Shown here piece after piece: positions 24,638 to 33,161 of a DNA stretch of 64,000 bases. The DNA is from Streptomyces sp. CB02056 (GTDB taxonomy: Bacteria; Actinomycetota; Actinomycetes; Streptomycetales; Streptomycetaceae), in assembly GCF_001905545.1 (NCBI RefSeq), contig NZ_LIPD01000002.1, forward strand, positions 372,001-436,000, given 5' to 3'. Made by a program: the position numbers and the translations under genes. The notes under the pieces are model-generated. The model ran no database searches. It worked only from the letters and a program-made list of their open reading frames with translations, and was not told the DNA's origin. Within the stretch, counting starts at the first letter, position 1; every line of letters begins with the position of its first letter.

Positions 24638-26247
24638 ACTGCTTCCGTCGGGCGGGGCTGGACGAGGACCCGGCCCACGATGGTGGCGTAGAAGAGGCCG
24701 GAGGCGAGGACGAGGGCGAAGTTCAGCGGGCCCATGGTGAGCATCCGCCAGATGCTCAGCAGTACCCAGAGCAGGGCGGTTCCGCCGCCCCAGGCGATGA
24801 CGCCGATCCAGAACCGCCGGGTCCTGTTCCGCTTGGCGCCGCTGGAGCCGGTCGGCTGCCAGGCCATCCGGTTGCGGCGCACGATGTCCCAGATGGCGAA
24901 GACGTGCGCCCAGCCGTACATCATGCGGGCGGCCCAGGCCTCCAGCCGGTAGGGGTTGCGGTGCCAGAGCGGGAAGATGACCGTCGCGTAGAGCAGGCCG
25001 GGCAGCACCAGCGCGGTGTTCTCCCAGCGGATCAGGTCGGGGCGGGCGAGCAGCAGGACGATCGGGATGAGCGGTGAGACGACGGTGAACAGCGCCGTGT
25101 GGATGTAGTAGAAGAAGCCGGACAGGTAGCAGGCCCGGGTGATCGGCCGCAGCTTGGTCTGCCAGAACTTCTTGCTGCCGAGCAGGCTCATCGAGCCGGT
25201 GCACCAGCGGTACTGCTGGTTGAAGAAGCCGCCGACGTTGTCCGGGCAGACGCCGGTGGCCAGCGCGACGGGTATGTACTGGAGGTCCCAGCCGAGGCGG
25301 CGCAGGTCGAACCCGGTGTGCACGTCCTCGGAGTGGCCGATCAGCGTGGTGCCGCCGTTCTCCTCCAGCGCCGCGCGCCGGTACACCGCGCAGCTGCCCA
25401 CGCAGATGGCGCCGTCGCTGCGCTGCCGGGAGACCTGGACGGTCCGGTAGAACAGCTCCTGGACGGCGCCGGCGCCGCGCTCGATCCAGTTCTGCGAGTC
25501 CAGGATGCGGAAGAACTGCGGGGACTGGACGATGCCGAGGCGGGGGTCGGCCTCCATGTAGGGGAGCATCTCGTTCAGCAGGTCCGGCCGGGGCGCGAAG
25601 TCGGCGTCCAGGATGAGGATGTAGTCGCTGTCGGAGTTGCGGAAGCCGAACTGGAGGTTGCCGGCCTTCTTGAACCAGCCGAGCTTGTCGCGGGTGCCGT
25701 ACACGAACCCGAAGTCGACGGCCATCTGCGCGAGTTGCGGGCTGTTGCTGTCGTCGAGGACGTACGGGGTGACGTCGCCCGGGTACTGGTCGCGGAGCCG
25801 GGCGACGTGTGTCCAGGTGTTGTGCAGGACCTCGATCGGCTCGCCGGCGACCGGGAGGAAGATGTCGACGGTCGGATGGTGCTCGGGCTGCCAGGACTTG
25901 ACCAGGGCCCGGTGGGCGGAGAGGTCGAAGGTCTCGTTGAAGCCGTGCACCCAGCGGGATATGAGGTAGTAGACGATGGTGAAGGCGAGCGGCGGTATGA
26001 AGAAGAGGAACCACGGCGTCGCGCTCAGCAGCCCGATCTCGCTGGCCACCATGCAGGCGAAGCTGATGAGGGAGAAGCAGGTCAGCACCCACAGGTTGGT
26101 GCGGGCGTAGAGGTACTTCTCGGTGTTGTCCGGGGGTTGGGGGAGCAGGCCCCACCGGTTGCGGGCGGCCGGGCCGCGCCGGCTGCGGCGTCGTGAGACC
26201 GGCGGCTGACCGCTTCCCGCGAGTCGCGCGCTCTCGGTGACAGTCAC
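24634..26247 (-). CDS. Cellulose-synthase-like family 2 glycosyltransferase
   Basis: A 537-residue processive GT2 from GTG 26247. Two N-terminal membrane helices (about 47-100) precede the catalytic domain, which holds the D motifs LDDSNS, ILDADFAPRPD and the base HSEDVHTGF, then QQYRW (the QxxRW acceptor motif). Four or more C-terminal helices follow. This is the full bacterial cellulose synthase core, lacking a PilZ domain. It heads the leftward operon with GH26 and a GT-C gene, each overlapping by four bases. The product could be a beta-glucan, mannan or similar. It is not obviously the CslA/GlxA locus, since no galactose-oxidase-like gene is beside it. Confidence 0.88.
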   Translation of the reverse strand: MTVTESARLAGSGQPPVSRRRSRRGPAARNRWGLLPQPPDNTEKYLYARTNLWVLTCFSLISFACMVASEIGLLSATPWFLFFIPPLAFTIVYYLISRWVHGFNETFDLSAHRALVKSWQPEHHPTVDIFLPVAGEPIEVLHNTWTHVARLRDQYPGDVTPYVLDDSNSPQLAQMAVDFGFVYGTRDKLGWFKKAGNLQFGFRNSDSDYILILDADFAPRPDLLNEMLPYMEADPRLGIVQSPQFFRILDSQNWIERGAGAVQELFYRTVQVSRQRSDGAICVGSCAVYRRAALEENGGTTLIGHSEDVHTGFDLRRLGWDLQYIPVALATGVCPDNVGGFFNQQYRWCTGSMSLLGSKKFWQTKLRPITRACYLSGFFYYIHTALFTVVSPLIPIVLLLARPDLIRWENTALVLPGLLYATVIFPLWHRNPYRLEAWAARMMYGWAHVFAIWDIVRRNRMAWQPTGSSGAKRNRTRRFWIGVIAWGGGTALLWVLLSIWRMLTMGPLNFALVLASGLFYATIVGRVLVQPRPTEAV

Positions 26248-26487
26248 GTGCTCTACTCCCCCGAAGCCGTACTGAGTCTGAACCGTCCCCGGGTGGTGGC
26301 CGTTGTCGCTCGGGCACCAGGGGACGCCAGGATCGTACGGGACCGATCGCTCTGCGTCCGCTTCCCCCTGTTCGACCGGCCGCCCGGAACCGATATCGAG
26401 CTCCGATCGTGATGTGAACGGGGGTGCGGCCGGAGCGCCTGTGTACGGTTGTCCGTTCGACGGGCGAGGACGGTTCGGGGGAGAGCG

Positions 26488-27708
26488 ATGGGCATCGAGG
26501 ACGGCGCGGCCGGGCGCGTGGCGCGGGGCCTGCGGGCGGTCGCCGCCTTCGGTGCGGTCGCCGCGCTGCTGGCCGGGTGCAGCGGCGACGTCGGGGCGGT
26601 GGAGCCGCCGGCCGGCCCGGCGACGGCGCTGTCCGGGCCGGGCATCTGCTCGACCGCGCAGGAGCCGTTCCCCAAGCTGGCGATGGACGGCGGCGCCAAG
26701 ATCCTCGAACCGAACCCGTGGAACACCGCGGGCACGGTCTGCGTGGACCCGGTCGGGGACAGCGGGTTCACGGTGTCCCGGATCAACGACTTCGTCCCGA
26801 AGAACCCGCTCGCCCCGGGCGCCTACCCCAACGTCTCGACCGCCCCGGGCGCGAGCGGACTGCCGGTGCCGGTCAGCGCGCTCGGCGACGCCACCGCCGA
26901 CTGGGACGCCAACGGCCGGGTGAGCGGCTCCTTCAACCTCTCCTTCGACCTCTGGTACGGCTCCAGCCCGGACAACTGCCTGCCGGGGGAGAGCGCCGAG
27001 GTGATGATCTGGCTGGACGCCACCGACAACGTGCGGCCCGCCGGCGACAAGGTGGCGGACGCCCTGCCGTTCGGGGACGCGAGCTACCACGTCTACCAGG
27101 CGCCGATCACCGGTCCGCACAGCGTGATCAGCTACGTCCGCACGGCACCCACCCACACCACCCGCGGCCTCGACCTGCGGCTGTTCACCGCCGACGCGAT
27201 GGCACGCGGCTACGTCCCGAAGAGCTCCTACCTCTGCCGAGTGCAGGCGGGGTTCGAGGTCTGGAGCGGCGGGACCGGCCTGCGCAGCAACTCCTTCGCC
27301 TTCCACAACCGGGTCGGCCTGCCGGCCGGCGAGGTCCCGGCGGGTGCCCCGGGGATCTGCCTGCGGCACGGCGGCGGCGGGACCGCCGGCAGCCCGGTGA
27401 CCGTCGGATCCTGTGGCGACCAGGCCGTCTCGACCGGGTGGACGGTGGGCAACGACGGTTCGCTGCGCGGCGGAGCGGCCTGCCTGGCACCGGGCGCCGA
27501 CCGCTCCTCGGTGACCCTGGCCGAGTGCACCGGCGGCTCGGCCCAGCGCTGGGTCACCGCCCCCGGGCAGCGGCTGAAGCACCCGGACACCGGGCTGTGC
27601 CTGGGCACCGCGGGCGGGGCGCTCGCGGACGGCACGGCGGTGCTCCTGCGCCCGTGCGCGGACACCGTCTCGCAGCGCTGGAAGCTGCCCTACAACGGGC
27701 TCGCGTGA
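26488..27708 (+). CDS. Secreted lipoprotein with GH12-like domain and ricin-type lectin domain
   Basis: A 406-residue protein from ATG 26488 (GGGGGAGAG just upstream). The lipobox LLAGC ends the signal near residue 32. Residues 45-270 resemble GH12 endoglucanases: SFNLSFDLWYG, the nucleophile stretch AEVMIWLD, and VQAGFEVWSGGTGL with the acid/base glutamate. Residues 290-405 form a ricin B-type (CBM13) lectin with repeated QRW motifs (AQRWVTAPG, SQRWKLP). It probably binds and cuts a beta-glucan at the cell surface. It is divergent from the GT2 gene, a 240-base gap holding both promoters. Confidence 0.82.
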   Translation: MGIEDGAAGRVARGLRAVAAFGAVAALLAGCSGDVGAVEPPAGPATALSGPGICSTAQEPFPKLAMDGGAKILEPNPWNTAGTVCVDPVGDSGFTVSRINDFVPKNPLAPGAYPNVSTAPGASGLPVPVSALGDATADWDANGRVSGSFNLSFDLWYGSSPDNCLPGESAEVMIWLDATDNVRPAGDKVADALPFGDASYHVYQAPITGPHSVISYVRTAPTHTTRGLDLRLFTADAMARGYVPKSSYLCRVQAGFEVWSGGTGLRSNSFAFHNRVGLPAGEVPAGAPGICLRHGGGGTAGSPVTVGSCGDQAVSTGWTVGNDGSLRGGAACLAPGADRSSVTLAECTGGSAQRWVTAPGQRLKHPDTGLCLGTAGGALADGTAVLLRPCADTVSQRWKLPYNGLA

Positions 27709-27802
27709 GCCGGCGTCGCACCCGGGAAACCCCGGCCGTGCTGACGTTTCGTCCGCGCACCCCCCATGGGCGTGTCGGGGTGGATGCCCTAGCATTCGGG
27801 CC

Positions 27803-29188
27803 ATGAGCGATCGACCGGTACCGAGTGGCGAGCCGGGCCAGCCCGCCACGCCACCGCAGCAGGCACCGGCCGGGGGGCCCGCTCCGGCCACCGGTGTGCC
27901 ACCGCAGTTCCCGAGCGGAGCCTTCGGCCCCGCGTCCGGCTACGGGCCGCCGCCCGCACCCGCGCAGCCCCAGCAGATGACGCCGCATCCGGTCGCGCAG
28001 CCGGTGCCGCCGGTGCCGCACCAGGGCGGCGGACCCGCCCCGGTGGCGCCGGGGCCGGTGCAGCCCGGTCCGGTGGCGCCGCAGCCCGGCCCGGTGGCAC
28101 CACACCCCGTCCAGCCGCAGGCGGTTCAGCCGCAGCCGCAGGCACCGATGCCGCAGCCCGGTCCGGCCGTCGGGCAGCCCTTCCCGCCGGGCCCGCAGCC
28201 GGGCCAGCCCGTGGCGCACTGGCAGCAGCAGGGCGGCTTCCAGCCGCCCGTCCCCCCGCCCGGCCCGGCGGTCTCCCCGGCCGGCACGCCGAACTGGGAG
28301 GCGCTGGCCGAGCAGAACGAGCAGTCCGCCAAGCGCGGCCGCAGGCTCAAGCTGATCGGCGTGGTGACCGCGGTGGTCGTGGTGGCCGCCGCCGGTGGCG
28401 GCGGGTACTGGTACTACCAGCACGGCAAGGAGAAGACGCCGGTGCCCCACGGCGCCGGCTCGCCGACCCCGACGGTCACCGGCCCGTCGAACACGACGAG
28501 CGCGCCGCCGCTCAAGGGCATCGACAGCCCGCCGACCGTCGGCTCGCTGCCCGCCAAGAAGGGCGCGGCCGCGCTCAACCTGGGGGCGGACGCCAAGCAG
28601 GGGACGATGGCCGGATTCTCCGGGCAGGTCCTCAAACTGCCCAGTGGCCAGGACTCGTTCGCCTCGACCTCCACGTCGGTCGTCGAGGTCAACAAGAGCT
28701 TCACCGTCTCCGCGCGGGTGCTGGTCGACGTGCCCAACGGCAACCGCAGCGCGGTCAGCCAGGGCGACGGCCAGTACTACTCGTTCGCGCTGGGCCGGGC
28801 CGGCAACAACGGGCACGACCAGTGGTACTTCAAGGTCCAGGTGCCGGGCGGCGGTTCGGCGATCGCCTGGTCCAAGGGCGACGCGACGGTCAATCAGTGG
28901 GTGCTGCTGACCGGCGTGTACGACGACCCGTCGGGCCAGCTCACCCTGTACGTCAACGGCGCTCCGCAGTCCTCGGCCAAGTCGGCCGGGGTGCAGCCGA
29001 GCGGCAGCAACTCCCTCCAGGTCGGCCGGCTGAGCTCCAACTCGCAGTGGGCCGACCCCTGGCACGGCGCCGTCGCCGACATCCAGGTGTGGGACCAGGT
29101 GCTGCCCGAGGCCGACATCGTCAAGATCGTGGCCGGCCCGAGCTCGCCGCCGTCCATCGCGCCGACCGGCGCCTGGCTCGGCGGCTAG
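27803..29188 (+). CDS. Membrane-anchored LamG/concanavalin-like domain protein with proline-rich N-terminus
   Basis: A 461-residue protein. Residues 1-165 are Pro/Gln/Gly-rich and low complexity (repeats such as VAPQPGPVAP), followed by a basic segment and a single membrane helix (LIGVVTAVVVVAAAGGGGYW, about 189-208). The outside part, after a Ser/Thr/Pro linker, is a LamG-like jelly roll (250-445: FTVSARVLVDV, YYSFALGRAG, WVLLTGVYD, LTLYVNG, AVADIQVWDQVL). Such domains bind carbohydrates. The stop TAG is formed at the junction with mobile element copy B, so the natural C-terminus may have been slightly different. Confidence 0.8.
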   Translation: MSDRPVPSGEPGQPATPPQQAPAGGPAPATGVPPQFPSGAFGPASGYGPPPAPAQPQQMTPHPVAQPVPPVPHQGGGPAPVAPGPVQPGPVAPQPGPVAPHPVQPQAVQPQPQAPMPQPGPAVGQPFPPGPQPGQPVAHWQQQGGFQPPVPPPGPAVSPAGTPNWEALAEQNEQSAKRGRRLKLIGVVTAVVVVAAAGGGGYWYYQHGKEKTPVPHGAGSPTPTVTGPSNTTSAPPLKGIDSPPTVGSLPAKKGAAALNLGADAKQGTMAGFSGQVLKLPSGQDSFASTSTSVVEVNKSFTVSARVLVDVPNGNRSAVSQGDGQYYSFALGRAGNNGHDQWYFKVQVPGGGSAIAWSKGDATVNQWVLLTGVYDDPSGQLTLYVNGAPQSSAKSAGVQPSGSNSLQVGRLSSNSQWADPWHGAVADIQVWDQVLPEADIVKIVAGPSSPPSIAPTGAWLGG

Positions 29189-29391
29189 GGCCTGTCTTCG
29201 AACTCCCGTCGTCCGCCCGGTGGGCGGGCGGGGCGGCGTTGGGGTGCGTGCATCGCAAGGCGGAGGAGGGAGCCACTGCGGTGGGGGCACCTCCCGGCCG
29301 AAGGCTGGGGGCCATTGGCGACCGACGACAACGCGGCGAGGTGCGTGCCCCGGCGTCGCCCCGCAGACGCGAGTTCGAAGACAGGCCCTAG
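29186..29391. mobile_element. MITE-like element, copy B (about 206 bp)
   Basis: Ends TAGGGCCTGTCTTCGAACTC and its near-exact inverse complement (GAGTTCGAAGACAGGCCCTA) at 29371-29390, bounded by CTAG on both sides. The interior matches the inverted copy A at 10406-10582 over nearly its full length. No transposase ORF. The very well-matched ends suggest recent movement by an IS5-type transposase encoded elsewhere. Confidence 0.8.
29281..29311. repeat. About 31-bp insert nested in element copy B
   Basis: Copy B carries about 31 extra bases here, beginning GTGGGGGCACCTCCCGGCC and ending in GAAGGCTGGGGG, absent from copy A. It can fold on itself (GGGGGCACCTCCC and the CCGAAGG core). From memory, this is a widespread short interspersed streptomycete sequence; that recollection needs a database check. 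Confidence 0.55.
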
Positions 29392-29554
29392 CACCGCCAG
29401 GGGCGGGTCCCGCGGGATCCGCCGCGGGGCCGACCGGCCCCCGTGAACGTCCGGCCGCCGCCCCCGGCAGTGTGGGGCGGCGGCCGAAGCGCGCCCCGGG
29501 GCGCGCGCTCCACGGCGCGTCCGGATGCGAAGTCCCAGATGAGGAGCAGTACTG

Positions 29555-31240
29555 ATGAGCGCGGACGGCCGCTGGATCCGGCCCGAGTCCACCCGCAAGC
29601 CCGTCCTCGGCGGAGCCCGGCCGGGCGGGGTGGCCCTCGGCGAGCGCGGCCGGACGGGCCCCGGGCCGACGCCGGCCTCCCCGGCCGACCGGCGCCGCCG
29701 CAGGCCCGGGCCGCCCCGGGTGCCGCACCCGGCCCGGCCGGTGCTGCGGGCGGACTGGCTGCCGCTGCTGGCCGTGCTGCTGGTCCAGGCGGCGCTCTCG
29801 TACCACCTGATCCTCAGCAACACCGCCTTCATCGACGAGGGCACCTACATCTACGCGGGCTATCAGGAGATCGCGCACCTGCGGCACGGCACCCCGGTGT
29901 CGACGTACGAGACCTTCTTCTCCGGCTCCCCGCTGATCTACCCGGTGGTGGTGGCCGTCGCGGACTTCGTCGGCGGGCTGAACGGCGCCCGGCTGCTGAG
30001 CCTGGCGTTCATGCTCTCCGCCACCACGGCCGTCCACCTGGCCACCCGTCGGCTGCACGGCTCGCTCGCGGCGTTCTGCGCGGCGGCGGCCTTCGTCGCG
30101 CTCGGCCCCACCCAGTTCCTCGGCGGTCTGGCCACCTACGACGCGATGGCACTGGCGGTCCTCGCCTGGGCCGGGTACTTCGCGGTGCGGCTGACCACGG
30201 GCGGCGGGTACCCGAGCCTGGTCGCCTCCGGGCTGCTGCTGGCCCTGGCCGGCGCCACCAAGTACGCCGCGCTGCTGTGGGTGCCGGTGGTGTGCGGCAT
30301 CGCGGTGCTGGCCGGGCCGCGCGGGTCGCTGCGCAGCTGGGAGGCCTGGCGGCGCGGGCTGCTGGTGCTGCTCACCTTCGTGGTGGCGGTCGGCGCGGCG
30401 GCGCTGGCGGCCGGCGAGAAGTACGTCAACGGCTTCAACCACACCACGCTCAAGCGCGCCCCGGGCCACGACTCGTACTCCTACGTGGCCTCGGAGGCCG
30501 CCCGCTGGGTGGGTCCGCTGCTGGTGGTCGCGCTGGCCGGGGTGCTGGTGCAGCTGGTGCGGGCGCGGCGGCGCGGCGGCGCGGCCTGGCCCGAGTTCTG
30601 GCTGGCGCTGTTGCTGCTGCTGGCCGGGCTGATGGCGCCGGTGAACCAGATCCGCATCCACACCTGGCTGTCGCTGCAGAAGCACGTCGACTTCGGCGCC
30701 TGGTTCTCCTGCATCGTGGTGGGCCTGGTGCTGGCCCGTACGGCGCTGTGGCTGAAGGGCCGTCTGCACCTGGTGGCCGGGGTGGCGGCGGCCGCCCTGG
30801 TGGTCGGCCCGCTCGCCTGGGTGGGCGCGGCCCAGGGCCGGGAGATGTACGGCGAGTGGTCGAACTCGAAGGAGTTCGTCGCCGCCCTGGAGCCGTACAT
30901 TGTCAAGGGCGACGACCGGTACCTGGTCGAGAACTACAACGTCCCCGCGTACTACCTGCGCAAGCAGACCACCTGGCAGCAGTGGCACGACCTGGTGGCC
31001 GTCTTCCGCCGGGACCCGGCCACCGGCGAGATGCAGAACGGGGTGCCCGCGATCCAGGCCGGCATCCAGGCCCACGAGTGGAAGGTCGTGGTCCTGGACT
31101 TCACCCAGACCGGGGCCATCGACAAGGCGATCCAGCCCACCCTGAAGGCCTCCGGGTACCGGGTGGTCACCGTGGTGACGAGCGGGAAGCACGGCCGGTA
31201 CACCGTCTACGTGGCGCCCGGGTACGACAAGAAGCCGTGA
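29555..31240 (+). CDS. GT-C fold membrane glycosyltransferase (ArnT/PMT-like), copy 2
   Basis: A 561-residue protein from ATG 29555, with GAGGAG 9 bases upstream. A basic, polar N-terminus (1-65) is followed by about 11 hydrophobic helices. The first outer loop has the acidic pair in NTAFIDEGTYIYAG and then EIAHLRHGTPV, matching copy 1 at 21819 along its length, including the C-terminal soluble domain (DDRYLVENYNVPAYYLRKQT). It should use lipid-linked sugar outside the membrane. The gene lies just beyond element copy B, in the rightward half of the polysaccharide block. Confidence 0.82.
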   Translation: MSADGRWIRPESTRKPVLGGARPGGVALGERGRTGPGPTPASPADRRRRRPGPPRVPHPARPVLRADWLPLLAVLLVQAALSYHLILSNTAFIDEGTYIYAGYQEIAHLRHGTPVSTYETFFSGSPLIYPVVVAVADFVGGLNGARLLSLAFMLSATTAVHLATRRLHGSLAAFCAAAAFVALGPTQFLGGLATYDAMALAVLAWAGYFAVRLTTGGGYPSLVASGLLLALAGATKYAALLWVPVVCGIAVLAGPRGSLRSWEAWRRGLLVLLTFVVAVGAAALAAGEKYVNGFNHTTLKRAPGHDSYSYVASEAARWVGPLLVVALAGVLVQLVRARRRGGAAWPEFWLALLLLLAGLMAPVNQIRIHTWLSLQKHVDFGAWFSCIVVGLVLARTALWLKGRLHLVAGVAAAALVVGPLAWVGAAQGREMYGEWSNSKEFVAALEPYIVKGDDRYLVENYNVPAYYLRKQTTWQQWHDLVAVFRRDPATGEMQNGVPAIQAGIQAHEWKVVVLDFTQTGAIDKAIQPTLKASGYRVVTVVTSGKHGRYTVYVAPGYDKKP

Positions 31241-31259
31241 CGGGCGCCCGGGCCGGTCG

Positions 31260-31754
31260 TCAGAAGGCCATGGTGTAGACCATCAGGTCCATCCCCGGGT
31301 ACGGGGCCCAGTCGCGTTCGGGGGTGCGCCGGAAGCCGATGCGCTCGTAGACGCGGTGGGCGGTGGTCATCTCCGGGCGGGTGGAGAAGGCCATGCCGGC
31401 CAGGCCGAGTTCGCGGCTGCGGGTGACGGTGGCGCGGACCAGGGCCTCGCCGACGCCGCGGCCGCGGGAGGCGGCGGCGGTGGCGAGCATCCGTATCTCG
31501 CCTTCCCGCGGGGTGGCGATGTCCGCCCACTCGGTGCCGCCGACCGCGTAGGTCACGCAGCCGAGGACCCCGGCTCCGGCCGTGTCGACGGCGACCAGGA
31601 GTTCGGCCTCGCGGGCCCGTCGCCCGGCGTCGCGCAGCAGGTCGACGTAGCTGCTCGTGGGGTTGGTGAAGCCGTCGCCGACGAAGGCCTCGACGGTGAT
31701 CCGGCCGGCGTCGGCGAGGTCCTCCGGGAGGGCCTGGCGGATGAGGAAGTCCAT
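31260..31754 (-). CDS. GNAT family N-acetyltransferase
   Basis: A 164-residue protein from ATG 31754. The acetyl-CoA site is in SRGRGVGEALV (R-x-x-G-x-G/A type) near residue 111, with IRMLATAA before it and YERIGFRRT near 142. A standard single-domain GNAT; the acceptor is unknown. It converges on the GT-C gene with a 19-base gap. Confidence 0.85.
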   Translation of the reverse strand: MDFLIRQALPEDLADAGRITVEAFVGDGFTNPTSSYVDLLRDAGRRAREAELLVAVDTAGAGVLGCVTYAVGGTEWADIATPREGEIRMLATAAASRGRGVGEALVRATVTRSRELGLAGMAFSTRPEMTTAHRVYERIGFRRTPERDWAPYPGMDLMVYTMAF

Positions 31755-32026
31755 GCGGCCAGTGTGCCGGAGCCCTGGTCGGGACGGTCCTCCGGGGTCG
31801 AACGGGTCGGAGGGGTCGACGGGGCCGGGGTCGGGGCCGGGTCGGCGGTGCCGTGCAGCCGGTCGGGGCGGGCCGGGTCGGCCGGGTAGCCGCCCGGGCG
31901 GTGGTAGTTGTCGCGGCCGGCCGCCGGGCCGTGGGAGGTCTCGCGGCCGATCAGCAGGCCGAGCAGGCCGAAACCGCCGACGGCCGCGGTCATCGCGAGT
32001 GAGCCGATGAGGGTGTCGCTGTCCAT
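31755..32026 (-). CDS. Possible small membrane protein (low confidence)
   Basis: An ATG at 32026 opens a frame giving a hydrophobic first 28 residues (SLAMTAAVGGFGLLGLLIG) followed by a polar Pro/Asp/Arg-rich tail. The frame continues past 31755 into the GNAT gene to 31553, but that part looks like an out-of-frame shadow. No good ribosome site is seen. It may be a real single-pass protein whose 3' end overlaps, or just an open frame in GC-rich DNA. Confidence 0.3.
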
Positions 32027-32155
32027 GGGCACCACTGTGGCCGGGCGGCGCCGCGGCCACGAGTGGCAGGAACGACCGATCACCTCGAAATCCTGCCATC
32101 CTCCCGCCGTCCCCTTCCTTCCGCCGGGGCGGGCGCCGGGGGCATCCTGGTGGGC

Positions 32156-33124
32156 ATGCTGAAGAACGTGGTCGCGGTGGTGCTGGAGGAGGTCCACCCC
32201 TTCGAACTGGGTGTGGCCTGCGAGGTGTTCGGCCTGGACCGCACCGCCGACGGGCTGCCGGGCTACGACTTCGCGATCGCCGGGGCCCGTCCCGGGCCGC
32301 ACGCCACCCACTCCGGCTTCGCGGTGGACGTCCCGTACGGTCCCGAGCGCCTCGCCGGTGCGGACCTCGCCGTGGTCACCGCGGCGAGCATCCGCCCCGG
32401 CTACCCGGAGCCGCTGCTGGCGGCGCTGCGCGGGGTGGTCGAGGGCGGCGGCCGGGTGCTGTCCATCTGCAGCGGCGCCTTCGTGCTGGGCGCCGCCGGG
32501 CTGCTGGACGGCCGTCGTGCCGCCACGCACTGGCGGCACGGCGAGGAGCTGGCCGAGCGCTTCCCGCTGACCACGGTCGAGCCGGACGTGCTGTACGTGG
32601 ACGACGACCCGGTGATCACCTCGGCCGGGACGGCGGCCGGCATCGACGCCTGTCTGCACCTGGTGCGCAAGGTGCAGGGCGCCGAGGTGGCCCGGGAGAT
32701 CGCCCGCCGGATGGTGGTGGCACCGCACCGGGAGGGCGGGCAGGCCCAGTTCGTGAACCGGCCGCTGCCGGAGGCCGCCGGCGACTCGCTGGCCCCGCTG
32801 CTGGACTGGATGCGCCACCACCTGGCCGAGGAGGCCACCGTCGAGCAGCTGGCCGCCCGGGCGCACATGTCGCCGCGCACCTTCGCCCGCCGCTTCCAGC
32901 AGGAGACCGGCACCACCCCGCACCGCTGGCTGGTCGGGCAGCGGGTGCTGCTCGCCCAGCGGCTGCTGGAGTCCACCGCCGAGCCGGTGGACGCGATCGC
33001 CGCCCGCTGCGGCTTCGGCAACGCGGCCGCGCTGCGGCACCACTTCGGCCGCCGGCTGGGCACCACGCCGCTGGCCTACCGGCGTTGCTTCGCCGACCCG
33101 GACCCGGACCCGAAGGCGGGCTGA
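32156..33124 (+). CDS. GlxA family (DJ-1/PfpI plus AraC HTH) transcriptional regulator
   Basis: A 322-residue protein from ATG 32156. Residues 1-165 form a DJ-1/PfpI-like domain with the nucleophile-elbow-like ICSGAFVLGAAGLLDG. Residues 215-315 are an AraC-type double helix-turn-helix (EEATVEQLAARAHMSPRTFA, and DAIAARCGFGNAAALRHHF). Members respond to small nitrogenous or other ligands. The target is unknown. It is convergent with the histidine phosphatase gene. Confidence 0.9.
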   Translation: MLKNVVAVVLEEVHPFELGVACEVFGLDRTADGLPGYDFAIAGARPGPHATHSGFAVDVPYGPERLAGADLAVVTAASIRPGYPEPLLAALRGVVEGGGRVLSICSGAFVLGAAGLLDGRRAATHWRHGEELAERFPLTTVEPDVLYVDDDPVITSAGTAAGIDACLHLVRKVQGAEVAREIARRMVVAPHREGGQAQFVNRPLPEAAGDSLAPLLDWMRHHLAEEATVEQLAARAHMSPRTFARRFQQETGTTPHRWLVGQRVLLAQRLLESTAEPVDAIAARCGFGNAAALRHHFGRRLGTTPLAYRRCFADPDPDPKAG

Positions 33125-33161
33125 GGGGCCGCAGGCTCGCACCAGCAGGTCCCGCCGGCCG

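Noticed and set aside
27554..31192. A 1,200-codon open frame on the minus strand opposite the LamG and GT-C genes
   Set aside because: No family features, low-complexity His/Gln/Arg/Gly composition, and it crosses the mobile element; an antisense shadow.
31553..31754. Continuation of the small membrane-protein frame into the acetyltransferase gene
   Set aside because: This part lies inside the well-supported GNAT gene in another frame and reads as Ser/Pro/Arg-rich shadow.
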